A stretch of DNA of 64,000 bases from Cupriavidus malaysiensis (GTDB taxonomy: Bacteria; Pseudomonadota; Gammaproteobacteria; Burkholderiales; Burkholderiaceae): positions 1,674,001 to 1,738,000 of the forward strand of contig NZ_CP017754.1 in assembly GCF_001854325.1 (NCBI RefSeq). The letters run 5' to 3'. Below, piece by piece: positions 36,927 through 47,206 of this stretch; the stretch's first letter is position 1; every line of letters starts with the position of its first letter. The notes beneath the pieces were generated by a model. The model worked only from the letters and a program-made list of their open reading frames with translations. It did not search any database and was not told the DNA's origin. The position numbers and the translations under genes were made by a program.

Positions 36927-37619
36927 ATGACCGCACTCCCCCAACTCCTCTCCCTGCTCCACCTCGCCTCTCCCGCGCTGCCGATCGGGGGCTTCAGCTA
37001 TTCCCAGGGCCTGGAGGCCGCCATCGACTGCGGCATGGTGCGCGATGCCGACAGCGCCGAGCGCTGGATCCGCGACAACCTGCTGTCTGTGCAGTCGCAG
37101 TGCGAGGCGCCGCTGTGGCTGCTGCTGCATCGTGCCTGGCAGGCCGGCGACCTGGCCGCGGTGCGGCATTGGAACGACTGGTTCCATGCCACCCGCGAGA
37201 CCGCCGAGCTGAGGCTGGAGACCGAGCAGATGGGCTGGTCGCTGGCGCGCCTGCTGGGGCAGATGGGCTGGGGTGACCTGGCCCTGCGCGACGGCCTGGC
37301 CGCGCTGGCGCCGGCCTGCCTGCCGACGGCCTTCGCCGCGGCCTGCGTGGCGCTGCAGGTGGAGGAGGGCGACGGCCTGGCGGCCTACTGCTTCAACTGG
37401 GCCGAGAACCAGGTGGCGGCGGCGCTCAAGGCGGTGCCGCTCGGCCAGGTGGCGGGGCAGCACATCCTGCGCCGCCTGCATGCGACGGTGCTGGCGACGG
37501 TGGCCGAGGCGCAGCGGCGCGCGGGCGCCGAGCCGCCGCTGCTGTCGACCTTCTCGCCCATGCTGGGCCTGCTGTCGGCGCGCCACGAGACGCAGTATTC
37601 CCGGTTGTTCCGCTCCTGA
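36927..37619 (+). CDS. ureF: urease accessory protein UreF
   Basis: 230-residue all-helical protein that forms the UreD-UreF-UreG nickel-loading complex. [20 protein letters not shown] and [22 protein letters not shown] helices, and the C-terminus [14 protein letters not shown], are diagnostic. The ATG at 36927 follows GGCGAACC, a weak ribosome site. A 305-base spacer with two REP palindromes separates it from ureE. Confidence 0.94.
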   Translation: MTALPQLLSLLHLASPALPIGGFSYSQGLEAAIDCGMVRDADSAERWIRDNLLSVQSQCEAPLWLLLHRAWQAGDLAAVRHWNDWFHATRETAELRLETEQMGWSLARLLGQMGWGDLALRDGLAALAPACLPTAFAAACVALQVEEGDGLAAYCFNWAENQVAAALKAVPLGQVAGQHILRRLHATVLATVAEAQRRAGAEPPLLSTFSPMLGLLSARHETQYSRLFRS

Positions 37620-37682
37620 AGGCAGGCGTCCGTCACCAGGCCCCTGCCCGGACTCTCATTCGAATCGCCAAACGAAACCATC

Positions 37683-38309
<627 letters not shown>

Positions 38310-38313
38310 CCGC

Positions 38314-38339
38314 CTGGCAGGGCACGCCGTGCTTGCCAG
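38314..38339 (+). terminator. stem-loop after ureG, no T run
   Basis: CTGGCAGGGCAC / GTGCTTGCCAG, 11 paired bases with one bulge and loop GCC, five bases after the ureG stop. No U-tract follows, so it may be a processing or Rho-associated hairpin. Confidence 0.4.
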
Positions 38340-38354
38340 CGCGGCGCATGCTTT

Positions 38355-38375
38355 GGCATACTGCTGAGCTATGCC
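38355..38375. promoter_or_regulatory. operator-like inverted repeat GGCATA-N9-TATGCC
   Basis: Perfect 6-base arms with the LysR-type T-N11-A spacing, in the 459-base spacer upstream of the dehydratase. The rest of 38310-38768 has no convincing gene. Confidence 0.4.
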
Positions 38376-38768
38376 AGCCATGCCGACCGCCCTTTCCGCC
38401 TGTCGCGCCGCCACCGTTACCGGTGCCGGTGTGTACGGCCGTGCGGTTGCGGCGCTCCCGGCTGAGCACCCGGCCAGTATCGCCGCCGCCCCGTGCGCGG
38501 GCGGCGCCTCCCTGGCGCGCTCCCTCGCGCGTTCCACCCCCCTCTCCATCATCCGAATTATCTCGGGTCGCTGAGCTGCGGCTTCGGCCGGTGCTTGGTG
38601 GCCCCAGTCCCGGCTGCGCGCGCCCAGGCGGCGCCGCGCCGCCGCTTGCGGCCAGCCGGCAGCGTGCCGGCCGGCGATCCGAATCTTGCGAAGATTGCGG
38701 GCGCAGCGGGTGCGGCAGCTACGGCGGCCGTGCCGCCTGCTGTCTCGCCCGCGCCGATGGAGAGTCCC

Positions 38769-39818
38769 ATGTCCAACCCGCTCGAGCTGCTGAGCACGCT
38801 CGCCCACCTGTACGCCCCTTATCCCACGCTGGCCGAGATCGAGGCCACCGCGGCACGCCTGCAAGGCAAGGTCCTGTCCACGCCGGTCTGGCCCTGGCAG
38901 GCCGGCGAACTGCCCGGCCGCCTGCGGCCCGGCACCGAGGTCTGGCTGAAACTGGAGCTGTTCCAGCTCACCGGCACCTTCAAGCTGCGCGGCGCGCTCA
39001 ACAGCATCCTGCAGCTTGACCAGCCGGCACGCGCGCGCGGCGTGGTCGCCGCCAGCGCCGGCAACCATGCCATGGCGGTGGCTTATGCCGCCCGCGTGGC
39101 CGGCGTCAGCGCACGGTTGGCGATGCCGGCCGGCGCCAGCCCGGCGCGCGTCGAGGCATGCCGGGCCTGGGGCGCGCAGGTGGAGCTGCTGCCCGACGTG
39201 CACGCAGCCTTCGCGCGTGCCGATGCACTGGTGGAAGAGGAGGGGCGCACCATGGTCCATCCCTATGATGGCCCGCTGATCGCCCAGGGTACGGGCACCG
39301 TCGGACTCGAACTGATGCGCCAGGTCGCGTCCCTCGATGCGGTGGTGGTGCCGGTGGGCGGCGGCGGCCTGGCGGCGGGCATCGCCGCCGCGGTCAAGCA
39401 GATCAATCCAGCCTGCCGCGTCTACGGCGTCGAGCCCGAGGGGGCCGACGCCATGACGCGCAGCTTCGAGGCCGGCTCGCCGCAGCGGCTCGAACGCGTG
39501 CAGACCATCGCCGACAGCCTCGGCGCGCCCTATGCGTTGCCCTACAGCTTCGGCGTGTGCCGCCGCTTCGTCGATGCCATGGTGCGCGTCAGCGACGATG
39601 CGCTGCGCGCGGCCATGCACGCGCTGTACCGCGACGTGAAGCTGGCCACCGAACCCGCCACCGCGGCCTCGACCGCGGCCCTGCTCGGACCGCTGCGCGA
39701 GGAGCTGGGCGGCAAGCGCGTAGCGCTGATCGTGTGCGGCTCCAATCTCGATGCGCCGACTTTCGCGCGCCATCTGCGCGATGCCGAAGCCCGGGCGCAG
39801 GCCGTGCAGGACGCCTGA
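38769..39818 (+). CDS. threonine/serine dehydratase-like PLP enzyme
   Basis: 349-residue fold-type II PLP enzyme. Schiff-base Lys72 in TGTFKLRGALNS, SAGNHAMAVAYAARV, and the PLP-phosphate loop VPVGGGGLAAGIAAA are visible. It lacks a C-terminal ACT domain, so it is of the catabolic/biodegradative or racemase-like type rather than IlvA. The start at ATG 38769 is chosen because GGAG precedes it by 6 bases; ATG 38757 is in frame. Reaction probably deamination of L-threonine or a related hydroxy amino acid. Confidence 0.85.
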   Translation: MSNPLELLSTLAHLYAPYPTLAEIEATAARLQGKVLSTPVWPWQAGELPGRLRPGTEVWLKLELFQLTGTFKLRGALNSILQLDQPARARGVVAASAGNHAMAVAYAARVAGVSARLAMPAGASPARVEACRAWGAQVELLPDVHAAFARADALVEEEGRTMVHPYDGPLIAQGTGTVGLELMRQVASLDAVVVPVGGGGLAAGIAAAVKQINPACRVYGVEPEGADAMTRSFEAGSPQRLERVQTIADSLGAPYALPYSFGVCRRFVDAMVRVSDDALRAAMHALYRDVKLATEPATAASTAALLGPLREELGGKRVALIVCGSNLDAPTFARHLRDAEARAQAVQDA

Positions 39819-39880
39819 GCGCGGGCGTTTGCCGCCGGGAGGAAGGGGTAGGGCAGGCCGGTGGGAAGGCGCGGCGCGCT

Positions 39881-40264
39881 TCAGCGCGCGCCGCCCTTGT
39901 TGGCGAGGGCGCGCGCGACCGCGGCGACCACGTCCTGTTCGCTGTCCGACAGCGTCGTCATATAGCGCAGCGTGGCCTGCTGGGCCGGGTTCTTGCCGCT
40001 GCGGAAGGGCGTGCGCTTCTGCTCCAGCAGCAGTTCGCTGGCCGGCGCCTCGCCGAAGCGCATCAGCTCGCCAGGTGGTACGCCGAGCGTGTCGGCGAGC
40101 GCGCAGATATTGATCAAGGCCACATTCCGCACACCGCGCTCGATTCCGCTGACGTACGAACGAGCCAATCCACTCTCCAATGCCAGCTTCTCCTGAGACC
40201 AGCCTCGCTGCTTTCTCAGCATTGCAAGTTGTTGTCCGAATAACTTCAGGGGAGTGCTGACCAT
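39881..40264 (-). CDS. XRE-family transcriptional regulator
   Basis: 127-residue regulator. The helix-turn-helix spans about residues 9-64 (LAMLRKQRGWSQEKLALES, GLARSYVSGIERGVRNVAL). The C-terminal part (SELLLEQKRTPFRSGKNPAQQ, then MTTLSDSEQDVVAAVARAL) is a helical extension. It is divergent from the cupin-like gene at 40395; a palindrome overlapping that gene's -10 box is a likely binding site. Confidence 0.88.
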   Translation of the reverse strand: MVSTPLKLFGQQLAMLRKQRGWSQEKLALESGLARSYVSGIERGVRNVALINICALADTLGVPPGELMRFGEAPASELLLEQKRTPFRSGKNPAQQATLRYMTTLSDSEQDVVAAVARALANKGGAR

Positions 40265-40302
40265 GGTCCAGGCAGAAATGGAATCGGTCAGAGGCTAAGG
40301 GT

Positions 40303-40343
40303 TTGACCTTGCCAGGGCGACAACTTATAGTGTCACGCACTAT
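40303..40343 (+). promoter_or_regulatory. promoter with overlapping operator for the cupin-like gene
   Basis: TTGACC-N16-TTATAG at 40303-40330, followed by the inverted repeat ATAGTG-N5-CACTAT at 40327-40343, whose left arm overlaps the -10 box. This is a repressor geometry; the adjacent XRE protein is the obvious candidate. Confidence 0.6.
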
Positions 40344-40394
40344 CGGTTACAGCCGGCGCGAACTTGAGCGGACCGGCTCTGCGAGGAGCGTGCG

Positions 40395-41144
40395 ATGCAA
40401 GTCTTTTCCCTCTTCGACTCACCGTTCAGCGAGGCCGGGCAAGCCGTGGGCCCGGGCCTCGGCCTGCACGCGCGGCTGCTGCCCGACGACTTCGACGGCC
40501 TCGGTGGCGGCGGCGCGGACTGCGTGCTGTTGCGCGAGGGCGAGACGCAGCAGGGCGTCGCGGTGGCGGGAGCGCAGCTTTGGACCTGCCTGCGCGGCGC
40601 GCTGGCGCTGTCGCTGGCGGGCGAGGACGGCATCGTGCTGCTCGGTGCCGGCGACCTGTTCATGCCGCCCGGAGGTGGCACGCTGCGGGTATGCGCGCTG
40701 CTGGACAGCGTGCTGGTGTGCACGGCGCTGGAGGGGGCGGCGCCGGCCGCGCGCGAGCGGGCCGCTTCCTGGCAGGACGGCGCTTTGCTGCGTGCCGACG
40801 AGGCTGTCATCACGCTCGATGCGGCGACCCTGCGCGCCGGCGGCGATGGCGTGCCGGGCCGCCACGCCGCGCTGGCCGCCGTGCGCCGCGACGAGCAGGG
40901 CTGGGCCGAGGCGCTGGCGCGCCACGGCCTGCGCTGGGCGGTGTGCTATCGCGGGGTGCTGCGCCTGCGCTGGTGGTCGCTCGCGGCGGGAAGCGAGGAC
41001 GCGGCGCCGGTGCAGGAAGCCTACCTGCAGCCCGGCATGGCCTATGCCCCCGATGCCGGCGAGCGCTACCGCCTGGAGGCCCTGAGCGAACCCGCGGGGC
41101 TGCTGTGCGGCCTGCAGCCGCCGGCGTGGCGCGCGGCGGCCTGA
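40395..41144 (+). CDS. hypothetical cupin-like protein
   Basis: 249-residue protein not confidently assigned. Two beta-rich halves each look like a cupin barrel: residues about 45-110 (LWTCLRGALALSLAGEDG, LLGAGDLFMPPGGGTLRVCA) and about 180-245 (CYRGVLRLRWWSLAAG, YLQPGMAYAPDAGERYRLEA). Metal-binding His residues of classic cupins are not obvious. GAGGAG precedes the ATG. It is controlled with the divergent XRE gene, possibly as a sensory or acid-type dioxygenase-like protein; this is inference. Confidence 0.6.
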   Translation: MQVFSLFDSPFSEAGQAVGPGLGLHARLLPDDFDGLGGGGADCVLLREGETQQGVAVAGAQLWTCLRGALALSLAGEDGIVLLGAGDLFMPPGGGTLRVCALLDSVLVCTALEGAAPAARERAASWQDGALLRADEAVITLDAATLRAGGDGVPGRHAALAAVRRDEQGWAEALARHGLRWAVCYRGVLRLRWWSLAAGSEDAAPVQEAYLQPGMAYAPDAGERYRLEALSEPAGLLCGLQPPAWRAAA

Positions 41145-41182
41145 GCGGACCGGGGCCGGCACGAACTCCCGGGTGCCGCGCC

Positions 41183-41227
41183 CGGTGGTGCCGGTACCGG
41201 TGGCGCCGGTATCAGTGACGCTGGTAC
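41183..41227. repeat. 15-bp tandem repeat, 3 copies, overlapping GST 3' end
   Basis: Degenerate copies of CGGTGGTGCCGGTAC; the third reaches into the last codons of the GST gene. Confidence 0.65.
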
Positions 41228-41907
41228 TGCGTGGCGCCGAACAGGACCTCGCGCGCCTTGGCATCGTCTTGCAGCGCGCGCCGCTGAGCAGACAGCACCT
41301 CCACGCCGCGCTTGACCGCGGGACGCTCGGCGATGACGTTGAACCAGCGCTTCAGGTGCGGGTACTCGTCCAGTTCCACCCCCTGGTTCTGCCAGCTGCG
41401 CAGCCAGGGGAAGGTGGCGATGTCGGCGATGGAGTACTGGTCGCCGGCCAGCCATTCATGCCTGGACAACTGCTTGTCGATCACGCCGTACAGGCGCTTG
41501 GCCTCGTTGGTATAGCGCTGGATGGCGTAGTCGATCTTCTCCGGCGCGTAGATGCGGAAGTGGTGGGCCTGGCCCAGCATCGGGCCGACGCCGCCCATCT
41601 GGAACATCAGCCACTGCAGCGCATCGTACTTGCCGCGCACGTCCTCGGGCAGGAACCTGCCGGTCTTGCCGGCCAGGTAGACCAGGATGGCGCCCGACTC
41701 GAACAGCGAGATCGGCTCGCCGTCCGGGCCGTCGGGATCGACGATGGCCGGGATCTTGTTGTTCGGGCTGATGGCGAGGAAGTCCTCGCCGAACTGGTCG
41801 CCGGCGCCGATATTGATCGGGTGGACGCGGTAGGGCAGGCCGCACTCCTCCAGCATGATATGAACCTTGTGGCCGTTGGGCGTGGCCCAGGTGTAGACGT
41901 CGATCAT
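41212..41907 (-). CDS. glutathione S-transferase, YfcG-like
   Basis: 231-residue thioredoxin-fold protein of the nu-class GST group (YfcG/YghU), usually a glutathione-dependent disulfide reductase. The N-terminal MIDVYTWATPNGHKVHIMLEE and ISPNNKIPAIVDPDG carry the conserved Thr/Asn of the active site, followed by LFESGAILVYLAGKTGRFLP. The helical C-domain contains NEAKRLYGVIDKQL. The ATG is the one at 41907 with family-typical start. A paralogue is encoded at 53407-54111. Confidence 0.9.
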   Translation of the reverse strand: MIDVYTWATPNGHKVHIMLEECGLPYRVHPINIGAGDQFGEDFLAISPNNKIPAIVDPDGPDGEPISLFESGAILVYLAGKTGRFLPEDVRGKYDALQWLMFQMGGVGPMLGQAHHFRIYAPEKIDYAIQRYTNEAKRLYGVIDKQLSRHEWLAGDQYSIADIATFPWLRSWQNQGVELDEYPHLKRWFNVIAERPAVKRGVEVLSAQRRALQDDAKAREVLFGATQYQRH

Positions 41908-41987
41908 CGGGAAAGGGCTCCTGGCTGTGATCGTTGCGCATGCCACATCGACCGCCGACGTGGCGAACCGGGCGATTTAAGCACAGA

Positions 41988-42017
41988 AGAAAAAAACGCG
42001 CAGACGGGCTGCGCGTT
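41988..42017 (-). terminator. intrinsic terminator, leftward, of acyl-CoA dehydrogenase
   Basis: AACGCGCAG / CTGCGCGTT stem with a 5-base loop; on the minus strand it is followed by seven T (A run at 41988-41994). It closes the gene ending at 42075. Confidence 0.88.
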
Positions 42018-42074
42018 TTCCATGTTGCCAGCAGGGCCGCACGAGGGCGGCCGCCGGCGCGGTGGCAAGCGGGT

Positions 42075-43337
<1,263 letters not shown>

Positions 43338-43510
43338 GGGGGTCTCCTCACAACCACAGAAAATGGCCGGCGCCACGCGCGATGGCGAGGCGCCGGAGGG
43401 CACGGTCCGTGCCGGCTGGAAACACTGTATCGGAATCGGGTTAATAAGGGAAATGAATTTTCTCGATTTGTCAGTATCAATATCCTGCATTCCATGCCAG
43501 AATCGACGCC

Positions 43511-44443
43511 ATGCAGCTCTCCCGTATCGACCTGAACCTCTTCGTGGTGTTCGACGCCATCTACAGCGAAGGCAGCATCACCGCGGCCGCGCGCCAGCTC
43601 AACCTGACGCAGCCCGCCGTGAGCCACGCGCTGGGCCGGCTGCGCACGCTGTTCGACGACCCGCTGTTCGAGCGGCGCGGCCAGGGCATGGCGCCCACGC
43701 CGCTGGCGCGCTCGCTGGCCTCCGAAGTGCGCGGCGCGCTGCAATCGTTCGCGCGCACTCTCCAGGACACCCCCCATTTCGACCCGACCGCCACGGTGCG
43801 GCGCTTCACCATCGGCATGCGCGACGCGCTGGAATCCACGCTGCTGCCGCCGCTGATGGCGCGCGTGACCGCTGCCGCGCCCCAGGTCGAGATTGCGGCG
43901 ATCCGCTTCGACCGGCGCGAGATGGAGTCGGAACTGCTGGCCGGCACCCTCGACGCCGCCATCGACATCCTGCTGCCGGTGTCGCCGGCCATCCACCACG
44001 CCCCCTTCATGGCCGACCCGATGGTGGTGCTGGCACGGCGCGACCACCCGCTGGTCAAGAAAGAACTGACGCTGGAACGCTACCTCGCCGCCGAGCACGT
44101 GCACGTCTCCTCGCGCCGGCGCGGCGCCGGGCTGGAAGACCAGGCGCTGCACCGCATGGGCCTGACCCGGCGTGTACGCCTGCGCTGCCAGCACTACGCC
44201 GCGGCCTGCCGCGTGGTGAGCTGCACCGACCTGCTGGCGACATTGCCGCTGCGCTATGCGCGCATTGCCAACGAGCCCTATGCCAACCGCTTGCTGACGC
44301 TGCCGTTCAAGGTGCCGTCGCTGGAACTGCATCTCTACTGGCATGCGGGTGGGGAGAATGATGGGGCTAACCGGTGGTTGCGGGAGCAGTTGATGGGGGT
44401 GATGAATGCGTTGGGGGGTGGGGCGGGGGAGGCGGGGGCTTAA
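43511..44443 (+). CDS. LysR-family transcriptional regulator
   Basis: 310-residue LysR protein of the NodD/LinR-like branch: [18 protein letters not shown], then [20 protein letters not shown], with [19 protein letters not shown]. It is divergent from the acyl-CoA dehydrogenase, whose 173-base shared spacer is AT-rich (43430-43490) and likely holds its operators. The final 30 codons use GGG and TTG heavily and end in a G-quadruplex-like run (44413-44438), unlike the rest of the gene. It ends against the repeat element at 44505. Confidence 0.92.
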   Translation: MQLSRIDLNLFVVFDAIYSEGSITAAARQLNLTQPAVSHALGRLRTLFDDPLFERRGQGMAPTPLARSLASEVRGALQSFARTLQDTPHFDPTATVRRFTIGMRDALESTLLPPLMARVTAAAPQVEIAAIRFDRREMESELLAGTLDAAIDILLPVSPAIHHAPFMADPMVVLARRDHPLVKKELTLERYLAAEHVHVSSRRRGAGLEDQALHRMGLTRRVRLRCQHYAAACRVVSCTDLLATLPLRYARIANEPYANRLLTLPFKVPSLELHLYWHAGGENDGANRWLREQLMGVMNALGGGAGEAGA

Positions 44444-44504
44444 GGGATTTTGTGTCTTGATTGTTTGCGGTGGTTTGGCGGTGTCGGTGATTCCACGGGC
44501 ATCG

Positions 44505-45215
44505 GTCTGCGGGGCAACGGCCTGTTTCGACTCCCCCTGCGGGGGAGCCGACCTACTTTCTTTGTCTCGCCAAAGAAAGTAGGCAAAGAAAGGCGACCCG
44601 GGTGCGGCGACCCCCCCCCTCGCGAATGGGCCCCGGCCGCCGCGCCCGTCCGAACTCGCGGCCTGCGGCCGCTCAGACAGCGGACGGGCTTCATCGGCGG
44701 CCGGGGCCAATTCGCGAGGCGCCGCACACGGGAGGGAAAGGCCAACCGTTGGTCTGCGAGCGGGCTCACTTTTGCATAACAGCCAGGTTTGCTGAGCCTT
44801 TGTGTTCGGCCAGCAGTTGGCCGAACACAGCCCACCCGAAGCGAAGCGAGGCGTGGCGTCTGTTCCCTGCCGTGTGCGGCGCCTCGCGGGCTGAGGCAAA
44901 GAGCGGATTAGAGGGCCCCCTGTCTGAGGATCGCCTTAAGGCGATCCGAGTTGGGGCCCGGCCGCTCTTTGCCTCAGCACGCGAGGGGTTTTTGAGCCGC
45001 ACCCGGCGCGCCTTCTTTGCCTACTTTCTTGGGCAAGACCAAGAAAGTAGGTCGGCTCCCCCGCAGGGGGAGTCGAAACAGGCCGTTGTCTCGCAGACCG
45101 ACACCCCCCCGAATCCACGCGCTAAATCACGAAAGCCGAAACAGGCCGTGGCCCCGCAGACCGACAGCACCCAAAGACAAGCACGAGATCAAGAGAACCG
45201 AAACAAGCCATTGCC
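44505..45215. repeat. large nested palindromic repeat element, copy R1
   Basis: An element of about 0.7 kb between the convergent LysR and GST genes. It starts and ends with the same segment in opposite orientation (left 44515-44600, right about 45010-45088): CAACGGCCTGTTTCGAC, a CTCCCCC-TGC-GGGGGAG hairpin and a 13-bp CCTACTTTC... hairpin. Inside are two nested palindromes: core A (arms 44618-44642 and 44695-44719, with inner stems CCCGTCCG/CGGACGGG and GCGGCC/GGCCGC) and core B (arms 44881-44905 and 44965-44989, inner GGATCGCC-TTAA-GGCGATCC). A GTGTTCGGCCA stem at 44802-44828 lies between them. No protein-coding signal survives comparison; the whole 825-base spacer 44444-45268 is accounted for by this element and its flanks. 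Confidence 0.92.
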
Positions 45216-45268
45216 ACGATCCACCGACGCCGTCAGCCAAGGCCACCAGAGCCTGCCCTAACCCCCAT

Positions 45269-45880
45269 CTACTCCGCCGGCGCAGCCAAAAACGCCTCCG
45301 TCCCCTCCGCCTCCAACGAAAAACCATTGAGGAGCGGATAATCCGCCAGCACCACCACATCCGCCACCATCATCTGGATAAAGCGCCAGGTCACCGCAAT
45401 GGTCACCCCCGCCTGATCCCCCGGCGTCGGCAAGGGGCCCGCATCCGGCAGCAGTTCGCCCTCCAGTTCGGCGCAGGCCGCATGAAGCTGCTGGGTGACG
45501 CGTTCCAGCCAGGGCGCGTGGCGCTTTGCCTCGGGACGCAGCCCGCGTTCGTAGACGATCTGCACGGCCTTCTCGCAGGCGGCCAGCGCCAGGCCGACAC
45601 GGCGCAGCGCGCGCGTGCGGGCGCGCGGCTCGGCCGGCATCAGGCTGCGGCCGGGTGCCAGCACGGTCTCCGCGTAGTCGATGATGAGGGTGGAGTCCAT
45701 CAGCACCTGGCCGTCGTCGCAGACCAGGGTGGGCGCCTTGACCACCGGGTTGATGGCGCGGAACGCATCGTAGGTGCTGAACACCGACACCGGCTTGTGT
45801 TCGTAGGGCAGTCCCAGCAGGCGCAGCGAGATGGCGGTGCGGCGCACATAGGGGGAGTCGAGCATGCCGATCAGTTGCAT
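45269..45880 (-). CDS. glutathione S-transferase family protein
   Basis: 203-residue GST. The N-terminal thioredoxin-like domain MQLIGMLDSPYVRRTAISLR, VVKAPTLVCDDGQVLMDSTLI has the conserved cis-Pro and Ser/Asp glutathione contacts; the catalytic Ser lies in DSPYVRR. The C-terminal domain is all helical. It is divergent from the LysR gene at 46244, with a LysR-type site between them. Its last codons show the same G/T-rich drift as other gene ends beside the repeat elements. Confidence 0.88.
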   Translation of the reverse strand: MQLIGMLDSPYVRRTAISLRLLGLPYEHKPVSVFSTYDAFRAINPVVKAPTLVCDDGQVLMDSTLIIDYAETVLAPGRSLMPAEPRARTRALRRVGLALAACEKAVQIVYERGLRPEAKRHAPWLERVTQQLHAACAELEGELLPDAGPLPTPGDQAGVTIAVTWRFIQMMVADVVVLADYPLLNGFSLEAEGTEAFLAAPAE

Positions 45881-46096
45881 AGTCGTTCTCGTTCGTCAGT
45901 TCAGGTTAATGGTGGGGACGCGCCGCCCAGCGCTCGGGCTAGCTTGGCCTGCCGCCCTCCGCAGCACGTGCCGGTAGGCGCCGGCGCCAGCCTGTGCTAC
46001 GGTTCCGGTCATGCTGCGCCGCGCTGCGGCGTTGCGCGACAGCACACTGTAGCGCGCCTGGCGGGGCGGGAAAATCGAGAAGTTTTCCGCGCTTCC

Positions 46097-46111
46097 GTTA
46101 GTAACGCTAAC
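46097..46111. promoter_or_regulatory. operator-like repeat GTTAG-N5-CTAAC
   Basis: 5-base arms in the 363-base divergent spacer 45881-46243 between GST and LysR. The only other item seen in this spacer is a 13-bp tandem repeat (CAGGATGGCCCGA type, 46128-46160). Confidence 0.45.
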
Positions 46112-46243
46112 AGATCTGCCGGACCAGCAGGATGGCCCGACAGGATGGCCCACCAGGACGCACCGATGGCGCGGCAACGCCCGGCCGAGTGACAGGATGA
46201 TTCGACGGAACCCAGCAACGCGGCCGGCGGCCGCCTACCTGGC

Positions 46244-47167
46244 ATGAGCGCGCTGCCGCCCCTGCCGGCGCTGCGCAGCTTCGAAGCCGTGGCCCGGCTG
46301 GGCAGCGTGACCCTGGCCGCGCAGGCGCTGCACGTGACCCATTCGGCGGTCAGCCAGCAGATCAAGCTGCTGGAGGCGCAGCTCGGCGTGACCTTGTTCG
46401 TGCGCGCCGGGCGCGGCCTGCGCCTGAGCGAGGCGGGGCGGCTCTATGCCCTGCAGGTGCGCGCGGCGCTGCAGCAGCTGGGCGAGGCCACGCGGCTGGT
46501 GCAGACGCGCGGCCAGGACGAGACGCTGGTGGTGGCGGTGATGCCGTCCTTCGGGCGCAACTGGCTGCTGCCGCGGCTGCCGCGCTTCCGCCAGCGCCAC
46601 CCGCGCTACCGCGTGCGGCTGGAGGCCAGCCTGGAGATCCAGGACATGCGCCAGGCCAATGCCGACGTCGCCGTGCGCATCGGCCGCGGCGACTGGGAGG
46701 GCTTGTCGCACAGCGAGTGGCTGCACGATGAGCTGGTGCTGGTGGCCTCGCCCGCCTTTCACGGCGGGCGCTTGCCGCGCACTGCGCGCGAGGCCATGGC
46801 CGGTCCGCTGATCCGCTCCGCCGAGCCGTGGGCGAGCTGGTGCGAGGCCGCCGGCGTGGCCGAGCCGCCGGCCGGCAGCGGGCTGTGGATCAACGATTCC
46901 AACCTCATCCTGGAGGCGGTGCGCCTGGGCCAGGGCCTGGCGCTGGAGCGCCTGAGCCTGGTGGCCGACGCGCTGGCCACCGGCGAACTGGTGCAGGTCA
47001 CGCCGGTGCGCGTGCCGTACTTCTATCCCTATTGGCTGGTATGGCCGGCGCGCGAGGAGGCGCGCACCCGGCAGTCGCACTTCATCGCCTGGATGGAGGA
47101 AGAGGGCCGCGCCTATGCGGCCGGGCTCGCGGGGCTGCCGGTGCCCGGGAAACGCCCGCGACGCTGA
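46244..47167 (+). CDS. LysR-family transcriptional regulator, GcvA-like
   Basis: 307-residue regulator. PPLPALRSFEAVARLGSVTL, HVTHSAVSQQIKLLEAQLGV and FVRAGRGLRLSEAGRLY are typical of the GcvA group. The effector domain is complete. It is divergent from the GST gene 45269-45880 and convergent with the Bug gene, so the GST is its probable target. Confidence 0.92.
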   Translation: MSALPPLPALRSFEAVARLGSVTLAAQALHVTHSAVSQQIKLLEAQLGVTLFVRAGRGLRLSEAGRLYALQVRAALQQLGEATRLVQTRGQDETLVVAVMPSFGRNWLLPRLPRFRQRHPRYRVRLEASLEIQDMRQANADVAVRIGRGDWEGLSHSEWLHDELVLVASPAFHGGRLPRTAREAMAGPLIRSAEPWASWCEAAGVAEPPAGSGLWINDSNLILEAVRLGQGLALERLSLVADALATGELVQVTPVRVPYFYPYWLVWPAREEARTRQSHFIAWMEEEGRAYAAGLAGLPVPGKRPRR

Positions 47168-47206
47168 ATCCTCGCCGGCGAGGTCCCGTCCTGGCGGCCT
47201 TGCCGC

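Noticed and set aside
37651..37680. tRNA-like TTCGAATC motif in the ureF-ureG spacer
   Set aside because: No cloverleaf stems around it; the spacer is only 63 bases.
38371..38574. Small gene between ureG and the dehydratase
   Set aside because: Start without ribosome site, composition Ala/Arg rich in all frames, no recognisable motif.
44450..45261. Several open frames in the repeat elements reading with words like PRRGSRNRPL or GESKQAV
   Set aside because: The same frames recur in every copy, on both strands, and follow the hairpin structure. Such frames are typical spurious predictions in repeats; no start, ribosome site or family similarity supports them.
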